Shown piece by piece: positions 54,485 through 63,863 of a stretch of DNA of 64,000 bases. The notes beneath the pieces are model-generated. The model worked only from the letters and a program-made list of their open reading frames with translations, searched no databases and had not been told where the DNA came from. This DNA is from Paracoccaceae bacterium. GTDB lineage: Bacteria > Pseudomonadota > Alphaproteobacteria > Rhizobiales > Stappiaceae. Where the stretch lies: contig JABXHV010000069.1 of the NCBI GenBank assembly GCA_013373445.1, positions 1-64,000 of the forward strand. The letters are read 5' to 3'. Each line of letters opens with the position of its first letter. The first letter of the stretch is position 1. The position numbers were made by a program, and so were the translations under genes.

Positions 54485-55993
54485 TCAGATGTCTTTCTGA
54501 GGCAGAAGAAGGCGCTTGATCGTGCCTTTCGGAAGCAACGCCCACGCCAGCAACAACGCGGCAGCGATCAGCAACGCCGCACTGCCAGGACGCTCCAGGA
54601 ACACCAATGGATCGCCGCGCGACAAAAGCATTGTGCGGCGGAAGAACTCTTCCATCATTGGCCCAAGGACAAATCCGATCAAAAGAGGCGCCGGCTCGAA
54701 CCGGTACAAACGCATGACGTAACCCAGCATGCCAAACAGCAACGTGATCCAAATATCGAAGACGCTGTTGTCGATCGAGTAGACACCGACACAAATCAGG
54801 ATCACGACAGCCGGGTAAAGATAAAGGTGCGGAATTCGCAACAATCGCACCCACAGTCCGATCAAGGGTATGTTCAGCACCAACAAGAACAGATTGCCAA
54901 ACAGGAACGACACGATCAGACCCCAGAACAATTCGGGATGCTCTGTGATCAGTCTTGGACCTGGTGTGATGCCATGGATCATCAAGGCCCCGAGCATCAA
55001 GGCCATCGTCGTGCTGCCCGGTATGCCCAGCGTCAACGTGGGTATGAAGGCGGTTTGAGCGGCGGCATTGTTCGCCGATTCAGGAACAACGACGCCTTCG
55101 ATCGCGCCCTTTCCGAAGTTCTCGCCATTCTTCGAAATCCGTTTTTCCAAGGCGTAGCCCACGAAAGATGCCACCGTCTGTCCCGTCCCGGGCAATGTAC
55201 CAAAGAACGATCCGACAACGGAGCCACGAACCGCCGGTGCAATCGACCTGATCCATTCAGCCCCAGTTGGAAAAAAATCGCGCATTGAGATCTTCGTCGT
55301 CGCATAGGATTGCGTCGCTCCGCGTACCGAAACGATAACCTCGGAAATACCAAACAGACCCATGGCAACAACGACGAGACTCACGCCGTCCCGAAGTTCC
55401 TGGATGCCACCTGTAAACCGTGTCTCACCGGAATTGACATCGACCCCGACCGTACCAAGCAGAATGCCAGCGCACACCATGATGACACCACGCAGCACAC
55501 CTGAATTGGAAACAACCGAGGCCGCGATTAGTCCCAACACCATGACCGAAAAGTACTCCGCCGGTCCAAATGAAAGGGCGAATTCCGCCAGCACGGGCGA
55601 CAACAAGGCCATGACTACGACGCCAAAAACGCCGCCGAAGAACGACGCCATGGCGGTGATGAACAACGCAACGCCGGCACGTCCCTTTTGCGCCAATGGA
55701 TAGCCGTCAAGACAGGTGACAGAAGCGGACGGCGTTCCAGGTATATTCAACAGGATTGAAGCGATCGAACCGCCGTATTCAGCGCCGTAATAAACCCCCG
55801 CCAACATAACCAGAGCCGTCTCTGGCGGCAGGTAGAATGTTACCGGCAGCAACATCGCGACTGCAGCCAGGGGACCAACCCCAGGCAGCACGCCGATAAA
55901 GGTCCCAAGAAAGACACCTGCGAAACAATGGACCAAATTGTAGGGTGTCGCGGCCGTCGCGAATCCGATCCCAAGATTGGTTATGAGATCCAT
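54485..55993 (-). CDS. tctA: tripartite tricarboxylate-type transporter large membrane protein TctA
   Basis: 502 aa, about twelve membrane segments, DUF112/TctA family. GVLPGVGPLAAVAMLLPVTF near 37-56 and the second copy GTLPGTGQTVASFVGYALE near 265 form the two glycine-rich substrate motifs of the fold. Last gene of the tctC-bmp-tctB-tctA operon; overlaps tctB by one base. Substrate is a carboxylate-like compound chosen by TctC. Confidence 0.94.
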   Translation of the reverse strand: MDLITNLGIGFATAATPYNLVHCFAGVFLGTFIGVLPGVGPLAAVAMLLPVTFYLPPETALVMLAGVYYGAEYGGSIASILLNIPGTPSASVTCLDGYPLAQKGRAGVALFITAMASFFGGVFGVVVMALLSPVLAEFALSFGPAEYFSVMVLGLIAASVVSNSGVLRGVIMVCAGILLGTVGVDVNSGETRFTGGIQELRDGVSLVVVAMGLFGISEVIVSVRGATQSYATTKISMRDFFPTGAEWIRSIAPAVRGSVVGSFFGTLPGTGQTVASFVGYALEKRISKNGENFGKGAIEGVVVPESANNAAAQTAFIPTLTLGIPGSTTMALMLGALMIHGITPGPRLITEHPELFWGLIVSFLFGNLFLLVLNIPLIGLWVRLLRIPHLYLYPAVVILICVGVYSIDNSVFDIWITLLFGMLGYVMRLYRFEPAPLLIGFVLGPMMEEFFRRTMLLSRGDPLVFLERPGSAALLIAAALLLAWALLPKGTIKRLLLPQKDI

Positions 55994-56439
55994 TATAGCC
56001 CCCTGATCAGCTCAAAAGGCATCTGCAACGCCTCAACAAAAATGACCCATACACCGATGGCGATGCAGACGGCCATTGCGCCTCGCACTGTCCATCGCAC
56101 GCCCTTGTTGGCAGAACTTGTGGCGAGCACGGAGATCGCGACGGCAGGCAACACGCCAACCAACGGTGTGAAAAACGCAAAGGCAGCAACACCAGCTGAA
56201 ACCGCGAATAGGCTACGCCAGTCCGGGGACCTCCACTCAGCAGGCGCAGCATGATTTCGCAGAAGCTCGACGACCACTAGTGCAATCATAATGACGCCAA
56301 CGATCATCGGAAAGGCACCCGGGCCAAGCCGGCGGGCAGTGCCAAGATCCAGCGTGATACCCGAACCCAGAACAAAAAGGATGGCAATCAGCAGGAAAAA
56401 CAGCAATCCAAGCTGAAGACCTAGGCGCTCGCTTGACAT
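55993..56439 (-). CDS. tctB: tripartite tricarboxylate-type transporter small membrane protein TctB
   Basis: 148 aa with four membrane segments, the normal size and topology of TctB. N-terminal LGLLFFLLIAILFVLGSG and the LGPGAFPMIVG motif are typical. Its start overlaps the end of the BMP-family gene by 19 bp, so its translation is tied to that gene, and it overlaps tctA by one base. Confidence 0.88.
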   Translation of the reverse strand: MSSERLGLQLGLLFFLLIAILFVLGSGITLDLGTARRLGPGAFPMIVGVIMIALVVVELLRNHAAPAEWRSPDWRSLFAVSAGVAAFAFFTPLVGVLPAVAISVLATSSANKGVRWTVRGAMAVCIAIGVWVIFVEALQMPFELIRGL

Positions 56440-57353
56440 GATGCTGCTTCCAGTTCGAATTCGACCCCACCATAGTGGGTCGGAAGAGTCAGCGCGCCAG
56501 ATCTGATTTCATCGGCCACGCCGGCGATTTCTTGTCGTAAATGATCGGCCACGTCGGGTGCAAAGGACAGGGATACATAGTCACCACTGGACAAACCGAG
56601 TTCCATCACCTCGCCTCTCCTCACACCCTGGAGCATATCAGAGATCGCGGTTTCAACACCCAGATCAATCCGCGCAATCGCGGAGGCAACAAAGACGTCC
56701 GGGTCTTCAGCGCACCAATCAAGAGCATTGCCAATCTGCCGAGTTCCGCCAGCCTTGCAGGCGTCGATCGCCCCCTGGCGCGCGCCATTCAGCATTGTAA
56801 ACAGCACATCGGCACCTTTGCCTATCATGGCATCGGCCCAGCTTCCGGCAACGCCATTATCGTCCTGTGTGCCGCAAAACCCTGTCAAAACAGTCACGCT
56901 AGGATCAGCATAAAGTGCACCGGCGACATAGGCCGCGCGGCCTTTCAGACCAGGCAAAACCCTATGCCCTGAAAGATGAGCAACGACACCGGTTCGTGTC
57001 ATGCGGGCCGCAAGATATCCGGCAAGGAAAGCAGATTCTTCTTGCCGCACGTCATAGCTGGACAGATTGGGACCAACGCGCTCGCCCTGCACAATTGCAA
57101 AAAGCTTCTCAGGAAACCGTTCAGCCATTTCAGGGGTAAAGGCGTTGCCCTGTCCCCCGATAAAGACCAGACCATCAACGGCAGGCAAAACCTCTTCGAG
57201 ACGCTCACGAATTTCCGCCTGATCATAGCGTACGTCAGCAACAATTTTGATCTCGATGGAATTGGATGCCTCGGCTGCTCGTACCCCAGCCAGAGCGCTG
57301 GAGTTGAATCCCGCATCATCCAGTTTCCCGACGAAAAAAATCGCAATCTTCAT
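56421..57353 (-). CDS. BMP-family binding protein without signal peptide, inside a TTT operon
   Basis: 310 aa, two-lobed periplasmic-binding fold of the Bmp/PnrA family. DDAGFNSSALAGV near residue 12, VFIGGQGNAF near 64 and FLAGYLAARMT near 133 are family landmarks. BMP proteins are normally exported lipoproteins for ABC nucleoside uptake, but this one begins directly with the first beta-strand (MKIAIFFVGKLDD) and has no signal peptide, so it should be cytoplasmic. The frame cannot be extended upstream to a signal. It is the second gene of the operon, 26 bp after tctC, and overlaps tctB by 19 bp. Possible roles: a cytoplasmic sensor or an enzyme acting on the imported compound. Confidence 0.85.
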   Translation of the reverse strand: MKIAIFFVGKLDDAGFNSSALAGVRAAEASNSIEIKIVADVRYDQAEIRERLEEVLPAVDGLVFIGGQGNAFTPEMAERFPEKLFAIVQGERVGPNLSSYDVRQEESAFLAGYLAARMTRTGVVAHLSGHRVLPGLKGRAAYVAGALYADPSVTVLTGFCGTQDDNGVAGSWADAMIGKGADVLFTMLNGARQGAIDACKAGGTRQIGNALDWCAEDPDVFVASAIARIDLGVETAISDMLQGVRRGEVMELGLSSGDYVSLSFAPDVADHLRQEIAGVADEIRSGALTLPTHYGGVEFELEAASCQASA

Positions 57354-57379
57354 TGTGGTTCTACCTGCCGCATTTTCCG

Positions 57380-58366
57380 TTATTTTTTGACGGCCGCTTT
57401 GACCAACGGCGCCCAGGATGTTGCCTGTGAAGCAACATAGTCAGAGAACTCGGCACTGGTCTTGGTTCCGCGAATAATGCCCCAGGTCTCAAATTGATCC
57501 GACACCGCAGGCATTGCCATCACCTTTTGCAGGGCTCCGTCGAGTTTCGCGGAAATCTCGGAATCCAACCCGGCAGGAGCACTCACGCCCAACCAGTTTT
57601 CAGCCACGATCGGATATCCAAGCTCTGTAAAGGTCGGAGTGTCCGGCAATGTTGGCACGCGCTCTTTTGAACTCACCGCCAACGGAATGGTTTCACCATC
57701 GGCAACCGATGGAAGGTTCTGGGGAATGGCATCAAAGATGACGGGAATCACATCGGCCCGGAAATCCTGACGCAATGGGCCTGAGCCCTTGTAGGGGACA
57801 TGCACCATTTCAGCGCCGGTCTCAGCCTGAAATTGAACACTGATGACCTGACCCCAGGAGCCAACGCCAGATGTTCCATAGTCAATGTCGCCGGGAGCGG
57901 ACTTCACCAATTCCATGAAGCCGGCAAAATCGGAGACCTCAAGGGACGGACGCACGAACAAACCCAGGTTCACGGTGCCAATGTAGGTCACATGACTGAA
58001 GTCGGCGATCGGATCATAAGGTGTGTCAGGGAAACGTGTTGGCGCGACAGAAAACGGCGTCAGGTTTGAAAGCATCAGTGTGTAACCATCGCCTTCTGCT
58101 TCCATCAACGCGGTCGCAGCGACAGTACCCGCGGCTCCCGGCTTGTTCTCGACAACGAATTGCTGGCCGAGCTCCGTGGTCAGATGCTCCGACAAAAGCC
58201 GCGCGATCAAATCTGATGAGCCACCCGGTGGGAAGGATACAATGATGCGGACTGGTTTCTCAGGCCATGCGGTTTCTGCAGTGGCAACCAAGGCGCTGCC
58301 AGCGACAGCGGTTGCTGCCATCATACCCGTCAACACCGCGCTTAGGACTTTCCGACGATTGATCAT
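57380..58366 (-). CDS. tctC: tripartite tricarboxylate-type transporter substrate-binding protein TctC
   Basis: 328 aa from the ATG at 58366, which opens a proper signal peptide (INRRKVLSAVLTGMMAATAV, cleavage near TAETA). The mature domain has the Bug/TctC motifs PVRIIVSFPPGGSSDLIAR and DYGTSGVGSWGQV. Captures a carboxylate or related solute in the periplasm. First gene of the operon, facing a divergent RpiR regulator across 305 bp. Confidence 0.93.
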   Translation of the reverse strand: MINRRKVLSAVLTGMMAATAVAGSALVATAETAWPEKPVRIIVSFPPGGSSDLIARLLSEHLTTELGQQFVVENKPGAAGTVAATALMEAEGDGYTLMLSNLTPFSVAPTRFPDTPYDPIADFSHVTYIGTVNLGLFVRPSLEVSDFAGFMELVKSAPGDIDYGTSGVGSWGQVISVQFQAETGAEMVHVPYKGSGPLRQDFRADVIPVIFDAIPQNLPSVADGETIPLAVSSKERVPTLPDTPTFTELGYPIVAENWLGVSAPAGLDSEISAKLDGALQKVMAMPAVSDQFETWGIIRGTKTSAEFSDYVASQATSWAPLVKAAVKK

Positions 58367-58671
58367 GCTCGATACCCCTTTGGTTTCTGGCAGCCCAATC
58401 ACACACTGCCTCTCCACAAGAATGAAATCTGAGTTTCATAGTATTCACAATACGAAATTTCAGTTTGATAATAAAAACAGCAATTTCACAGTCGTTTGAA
58501 CAATATGATGGCAGAATTTCCATCATGAGCTCACCGAGCGCTAAAAAATGCGCCACAGGAATTCGGTGTTTTGGCCATTTTTGGTGGGAAATTCAGAAAA
58601 ATACCTTCCTGTACTATCTCAAATTCATCGCCAAGGCTTGCCTTTTAGGTTCAACAAGTCATCATTGATCC
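58367..58671. promoter_or_regulatory. divergent tctC/rpiR control region with GAAA/TTTC palindromes
   Basis: Contains ATGAAA-N6-TTTCAT (58422-58439, perfect arms) and GAAATTTC (58454-58461) between the divergent tctC and RpiR genes. GAAA...TTTC half-sites are known for several RpiR-family regulators. Their clustering 56 to 95 bp upstream of tctC suits repression of the transporter operon. The rest, nearer the RpiR gene, is AT-rich with no clear signal. Confidence 0.45.
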
Positions 58672-59535
58672 ATGAAACCTGAATTTCACCCAGACAAATC
58701 TGATCCGCTCTTTCTGGAGCGCGTACATCAGGTGCTGCCGAGCCTTCATCCGGCAGAACGGCGCCTGGCAGAGTTTCTGCTCGACTTCCCGGGGGAACTC
58801 GCCAGCTACGATGCTCAGGAATTGGCCAAGCTTTGTGACGTGTCCAAAGCCACTGTGTCACGGTTCATACGGCGCCTCGGTTTTGACACCTACGACAGTG
58901 CACGCAAAGCAGTGCGAGAAGAAAGCAAAACCGGATCACGGCTTTTCTTCGGACATGCAGAACCTCAGGTCAGCGCAGCTGCCCTCGATCTGGGCCTGGA
59001 AGAAGAACGCTCCAACCTCGACTGGACCTTCCAACGGATCGAGACCCAACAGCTCGACGCTCTTGCAGAAGCCTTGCTCGGTGCACGCAAGGTCTGGATC
59101 GTTGGCTACCGGATCAGCAACTCTTTTGCGACCTATCTGTATTGGCAACTGACCAAGGTGCTCAGAGACGTTGTGGTGTGCCCGCGTGATGGCGAGACAA
59201 TAGGCGAATACATCGTTGGCATGGAACCGGATGATGTCGTCATTCACATTGCGCTGCGGCGGCGCATGGCCGGAACAGAGGTTCTGCTCAACACACTTCA
59301 GGAAACGGGCGCCAAACAGGCCTTTGTTACCGATGAAGGCATGCCGCCGCAGACCCAATGCGCCTGGCATTTCAGATGCCGAACCCAGACCAGCAGCCCG
59401 CAGTTCAACCACGCTGCCGTGCTCTCGCTATGCCATCAAATTGTAATTCGCGCGACCTTGCAGTCCGCCCATGAGGGGCGCGAACGGTTGCGAAAAATTG
59501 ATGAAATCAACGAGCGCCTCAGTCTGTACGATTGA
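58672..59535 (+). CDS. RpiR family transcriptional regulator
   Basis: 287 aa. N-terminal RpiR HTH (about 1-77, DAQELAKLCDVSKATVSRFIRRLGF in two halves) and C-terminal SIS domain (about 125-260) with VWIVGYRISNSFATYL near 142, which binds sugar-phosphate-like effectors. Divergent from tctC, so it most likely controls the TTT operon. RpiR proteins usually sense phosphosugars or related metabolites, which is a clue to the imported compound. Confidence 0.92.
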   Translation: MKPEFHPDKSDPLFLERVHQVLPSLHPAERRLAEFLLDFPGELASYDAQELAKLCDVSKATVSRFIRRLGFDTYDSARKAVREESKTGSRLFFGHAEPQVSAAALDLGLEEERSNLDWTFQRIETQQLDALAEALLGARKVWIVGYRISNSFATYLYWQLTKVLRDVVVCPRDGETIGEYIVGMEPDDVVIHIALRRRMAGTEVLLNTLQETGAKQAFVTDEGMPPQTQCAWHFRCRTQTSSPQFNHAAVLSLCHQIVIRATLQSAHEGRERLRKIDEINERLSLYD

Positions 59536-59588
59536 ACCGGACGAATGACAACTGAGGACTCTGGCAGGTAGCCGAACAGCGTCCAGCG

Positions 59589-59894
59589 TCAGGACACATT
59601 CACACACCGCGAAGCACGCGGATCCGGCTCTTCAGGCGCACGTGCTTCAATCGCAAGGGCGTGAACGCCGCCCGCAATTTCATCCGCCAACAGGTCATTC
59701 ACCGTGCGATGCCGATTGACCCGGCTCATCCCAGAAAAGGCACTTGCAACAATCTGCACACGGAAGTGGGTTTCTCCCCCTTCACGCCAGCCACCATGTC
59801 CCTCGTGACGATGGGATTCATCAATCACGGAGAGTGTTTCAGGTGAAAGTCCAGCGTTCAGCTTGGCGGTGATAATATCTTTGATCGTGCTCAT
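59589..59894 (-). CDS. BolA family protein
   Basis: 101 aa from the ATG at 59894. BolA fold with DESHRHEGH (His/Asp region) near 24-32 and FSGMSRVNRHRTVNDLL near 53-69 containing the conserved SRVxRHR helix. BolA partners monothiol glutaredoxins in iron-sulfur handling and regulates morphology. The longer open frame reaching 60134 lacks BolA similarity before this start. Divergent from the J-domain gene, the conserved alphaproteobacterial arrangement next to cobS. Confidence 0.93.
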   Translation of the reverse strand: MSTIKDIITAKLNAGLSPETLSVIDESHRHEGHGGWREGGETHFRVQIVASAFSGMSRVNRHRTVNDLLADEIAGGVHALAIEARAPEEPDPRASRCVNVS

Positions 59895-60084
59895 AGTGTC
59901 TGTTTTGACCATCTGCAGCTCCCCCGTCAAGCAACAAACGGTACGACCAGTGTGATGGACGGGACCACTGTCCCCAACCTTGAACAGCGCGTTTGCAGGA
60001 GATATTGAACGATCAGAAAAATCATCAAAAATTCGCCCCCTTATCGCTTGTTCTAACTCCTCACAAAGCGCATAATCTCGCCCC

Positions 60085-60675
60085 ATGAAATTGGAATCCA
60101 AAATTTTCGACAGCATTCGGGTTAAATCTGCCAAGAAAAAATCAAAGGTAGAAGAAGCCCCCTCGTGTGATCATCCCGGGTGCGAGCGCCCGGGCCTGCA
60201 TAAGGCCCCCAAAGGCCGTGACCGTGAAGGTGAGTTTTTCACCTTCTGCGTGGATCACGTACGCGAGTACAACAAGTCATATAATTACTTCAACGGTATG
60301 GGCGACAACGATGTGCGCGAGTACCAGAAGGACAGTATGACAGGTCATCGCCCGACCTGGAAAATGGGCGGTGATAAGGAAGAAGAAAAGAGCACGGATT
60401 TCTATGATCTGCGTGCCAATATGCGTGGCCGGGCCTACAGAAGGTCGAGTGCGACAAGAAAACCGCGCGAAAGAAAGCTTTTGGCGCTTGAAAAACGCTC
60501 TCTGGATGTGCTCAATCTAGGGCCAAGTGCGAGCAGCGATGATATCAAGGCGCGTTACAAAGAGCTTGTTAAACTGAACCATCCGGATGCCAACGGCGGT
60601 GATCGCTCCAGCGAGGACCGTTTGCGGGAAATCATTCAGGCCTATAACGTCCTGAAGAAAGCCGGTTTCTGCTAA
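60085..60675 (+). CDS. J-domain (DnaJ-like) protein with N-terminal Cys/His motif
   Basis: 196 aa. The J domain is at the C terminus (about 130-196) with HPD near residue 166 ([10 protein letters not shown]); the N-terminal half has [15 protein letters not shown] and CVDHVREYN segments, a likely zinc-binding arrangement. There is no G/F or CXXCXGXG region, so it is a type III co-chaperone for DnaK. Found beside bolA and cobS in many alphaproteobacteria; its client is unknown and may be the CobS/CobT/CobN chelatase. Confidence 0.9.
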   Translation: MKLESKIFDSIRVKSAKKKSKVEEAPSCDHPGCERPGLHKAPKGRDREGEFFTFCVDHVREYNKSYNYFNGMGDNDVREYQKDSMTGHRPTWKMGGDKEEEKSTDFYDLRANMRGRAYRRSSATRKPRERKLLALEKRSLDVLNLGPSASSDDIKARYKELVKLNHPDANGGDRSSEDRLREIIQAYNVLKKAGFC

Positions 60676-60745
60676 GCCTGCAAACTCCCTGCAGGCTGCT
60701 CCCCGAAACACCCCACTCGGACACGTCCGAGTCCGCGGAGGAATA

Positions 60746-61738
60746 ATGACTGATTTGACGAAGGCTGCTCCGAGCGTGCCGGATACCGAAGTTTCTGTTC
60801 AAGAGGTTTTTGGTTTCAAGAGCGACCTGAAGGTCCCTGCCTTTTCAACCCCGTCCGACAATGTCCCGGACACCGACCCCGATTACCTGTTCGACAAGGC
60901 GACCACTCTGGCGATCCTTGCCGGTTTTGCGCACAATCGCCGCGTCATGGTCACCGGGTACCATGGTACAGGTAAGTCGACACACATCGAGCAAGTCGCA
61001 GCACGCCTCAATTGGCCATCGGTTCGCGTCAACCTTGACAGTCATATCTCCCGTATCGACCTGGTCGGTAAGGACGCTATCGTCTTGAAAGACGGCAAGC
61101 AGATCACGGAATTCCGTGATGGCATCCTGCCATGGGCCTATCAGAACAACGTCGCGCTGGTGTTCGATGAGTATGATGCCGGTCGTCCGGACGTGATGTT
61201 CGTGATCCAGCGCATTCTGGAATCCTCTGGTCGCCTGACCCTGCTCGATCAGTCACGCGTCTTGCGTCCACACCCGGCCTTCCGCCTGTTTGCCACCGCC
61301 AACACAGTCGGCCTCGGCGATACATCGGGGCTGTACCACGGCACCCAGCAGATCAACCAGGCACAGATGGACCGTTGGTCTATTGTCACCACGTTGAACT
61401 ATCTGCCGCATGACAATGAAGTCGACATCGTCCTGTCCAAGGCAAAACACTTCAAGGATCAGGGCAATGAGGGCCGCGAGGCGGTCTCCAAGATGGTCCG
61501 TCTGGCCGACTTGACCCGGAACGCTTTCATTGGCGGCGATCTGTCGACTGTCATGAGCCCGCGTACCGTTATCACCTGGGCCGAGAATGCAGCGATCTTC
61601 AATGACATCGGCTTTGCTTTCCGCGTCACCTTCCTCAACAAGTGTGATGACATGGAACAGTCCCTGGTCGCTGAGTTCTATCAACGCTGCTTTGGCGAAG
61701 AGCTGCCTGAATCAGCCGTCAACATTGTCATGAGCTAA
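60746..61738 (+). CDS. cobS: aerobic cobaltochelatase subunit CobS
   Basis: 330 aa AAA+ ATPase. Walker [10 protein letters not shown] (71-79), Walker [10 protein letters not shown] near 137-145 and the sensor region [11 protein letters not shown] are intact. With CobT it forms the chaperone ring that drives CobN to insert cobalt into hydrogenobyrinic acid a,c-diamide in the aerobic B12 pathway. GGAGGAATA is the ribosome site. 204 bp upstream of cobT. Confidence 0.97.
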   Translation: MTDLTKAAPSVPDTEVSVQEVFGFKSDLKVPAFSTPSDNVPDTDPDYLFDKATTLAILAGFAHNRRVMVTGYHGTGKSTHIEQVAARLNWPSVRVNLDSHISRIDLVGKDAIVLKDGKQITEFRDGILPWAYQNNVALVFDEYDAGRPDVMFVIQRILESSGRLTLLDQSRVLRPHPAFRLFATANTVGLGDTSGLYHGTQQINQAQMDRWSIVTTLNYLPHDNEVDIVLSKAKHFKDQGNEGREAVSKMVRLADLTRNAFIGGDLSTVMSPRTVITWAENAAIFNDIGFAFRVTFLNKCDDMEQSLVAEFYQRCFGEELPESAVNIVMS

Positions 61739-61942
61739 TCTGGAAGGGTGTCCACCAACCCGGGCACCCGACCAAAACATGACAATCAGCAACCGTGACA
61801 AGCAACGAGGTTCAGACCTCATCGCATATCACGGCATGTTCCAGGGCAGGTGGCCTTGGATCTGATCCCATGGCCCGGCAAGTCTGATCTTGACCGGCGA
61901 CGTTGTTAAACTGACGGGATCAACGAGTAAGAGGGTACACAC

Positions 61943-63850
61943 ATGGCAGGCCTTGGGGACAACAGCCGCCCGGGACAAAAAGCAGTTTCCACGGAACCGT
62001 TCAAACAGGCGGTCACGGGAACCATGCGCGCCATCTCTGGCGAACCGGAGATGGATGTCGTGTTCTCTGCCGACAGGCCTGGCCTGTCTGGCACAACTGC
62101 TCGTCTGCCTGATGTGTCGCGTAAGCCAACAGCCAGGGAACTGGCTGTCACCCGAGGTCTGGGAGATTCTCTCGCCCTGCGTCACGCCTGCCATGATGCC
62201 AAGATCCATGCCCGCCGCGCGCCCACCGGCCCGGAAGCCCGGGCAATTTTTGAAGCTGTCGAACAGGCCCGTTGCGATGCCGTCGGATCCCGCCGCATGG
62301 CTGGTGTGTCCGACAACATTTCCGCGATGCTGGATGACCGCTATCTGAAATCCAGCTCCGGCGAAATCACCAGCCGCGAGGAAGCTCCGCTTCAAGATGC
62401 CATCGCGCTTATGGTCCGCGAACGGCTGACCGGTCAAAAACCTCCCGCGAGCGCAACCAAGCTTGTCGACATGTGGCGCGGCTGGATCGAAGAGAAAGCC
62501 GCAGGCGATCTGGACCGCATGGGCGATCAGGTGGAAGACCAGGACGGCTTTGCCCAGCTTGTCCACGAACTGCTGACATCTCTGGATATGGGCGAGGAAA
62601 TCGGTGATCAGGATCAGGACAACGATCCCGACAATGCCGAAGACGACGGCCAGAACGACGACGCAGAGACCGGTGACGAGGGCGACGAACAGACCGGAGA
62701 ACAGGAATCCTCTCCCCAGGAAATGGAAATGTCCGGGGAAGAACAGGAAGCCGGTGAACAGGACGCCTCCGACAGCGACCTGGAGGATATGTCTGACGAG
62801 GACATGACCGACGAAGCTGACGACAGCCTCGATCAGGACCAGCGGGAGATGCCGTTCTCCAACCGTCCCCCCGCCTCCGACTACAAGGTTTTCACCACTG
62901 CCAATGACGAAACCATTACGGCAGAAGAACTTTGCGATTCAGCTGAATTGGACCGCCTGCGCGGTTTCCTCGACAAGCAGCTGACCAACATGCAGGGTGC
63001 TGTTGCCCGTCTTGCAAACCGTCTGCAACGCAAGCTGATGGCGCAGCAGAACCGCTCCTGGAGCTTTGATCTCGAAGAGGGCATTCTCGACACGGCGCGT
63101 CTCACCCGTGCGGTCACCGATCCGATGGCACCGCTCGCATTCAAACAGGAAAGCGATACCAACTTCCGCGACACCGTGGTGACTCTTCTGCTCGACAACT
63201 CGGGCTCCATGCGCGGGCGCCCGATCACAGTTGCCGCAACCTGTGCAGACATCCTGGCACGGACCCTGGAACGCTGCGGCGTCAAGGTCGAAATCCTCGG
63301 CTTCACCACCAAGGCCTGGAAAGGTGGGCAGTCCCGAGAGGCCTGGATGAAAGCTGAAAAACCGGCTGCACCCGGTCGCCTCAACGATTTGCGCCACATC
63401 ATCTACAAGTCCGCTGATGCCCCATGGCGCCGCGCGCGCCGCAACCTTGGCCTGATGATGCGCGAAGGTCTGCTGAAAGAAAACATCGACGGCGAGGCGC
63501 TGACCTGGGCCCATGAGCGCCTGCTGGCACGTACCGAACAACGCCGAATTCTGATGATGATTTCGGATGGCGCGCCGGTCGACGACTGCACCTTGTCGGT
63601 CAATCCGGGCAACTACCTGGAGCGTCATCTGCGCTACGTCATCGAGGAAATCGAAAACCGGTCGCCGGTCGAACTGATTGCCATCGGCATCGGGCATGAC
63701 GTCACCCGCTATTACAAGCGTGCCGTGACAATCGTTGATGCAGAAGAGCTCGCAGGCGCAATGACGGACCAGCTGGCGGATCTCTTTGACGATGAGGTTC
63801 CTGATGCAGGCGCAGGCCGTGGACGCCGCCGGGCGGGCGGACGCAGATAA
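61943..63850 (+). CDS. cobT: aerobic cobaltochelatase subunit CobT
   Basis: 635 aa. N-terminal CobT domain, an extremely acidic linker (about residues 215-305, dominated by Asp and Glu) and a C-terminal VWA domain whose MIDAS motif DNSGSMRG is near 417. The acidic linker probably mediates contact with CobS or CobN. Full-length, with the normal stop just before the next gene. Forms the CobST complex of the aerobic cobalamin pathway. Confidence 0.97.
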   Translation: MAGLGDNSRPGQKAVSTEPFKQAVTGTMRAISGEPEMDVVFSADRPGLSGTTARLPDVSRKPTARELAVTRGLGDSLALRHACHDAKIHARRAPTGPEARAIFEAVEQARCDAVGSRRMAGVSDNISAMLDDRYLKSSSGEITSREEAPLQDAIALMVRERLTGQKPPASATKLVDMWRGWIEEKAAGDLDRMGDQVEDQDGFAQLVHELLTSLDMGEEIGDQDQDNDPDNAEDDGQNDDAETGDEGDEQTGEQESSPQEMEMSGEEQEAGEQDASDSDLEDMSDEDMTDEADDSLDQDQREMPFSNRPPASDYKVFTTANDETITAEELCDSAELDRLRGFLDKQLTNMQGAVARLANRLQRKLMAQQNRSWSFDLEEGILDTARLTRAVTDPMAPLAFKQESDTNFRDTVVTLLLDNSGSMRGRPITVAATCADILARTLERCGVKVEILGFTTKAWKGGQSREAWMKAEKPAAPGRLNDLRHIIYKSADAPWRRARRNLGLMMREGLLKENIDGEALTWAHERLLARTEQRRILMMISDGAPVDDCTLSVNPGNYLERHLRYVIEEIENRSPVELIAIGIGHDVTRYYKRAVTIVDAEELAGAMTDQLADLFDDEVPDAGAGRGRRRAGGRR

Positions 63851-63863
63851 TGCGCGCAAAAGG

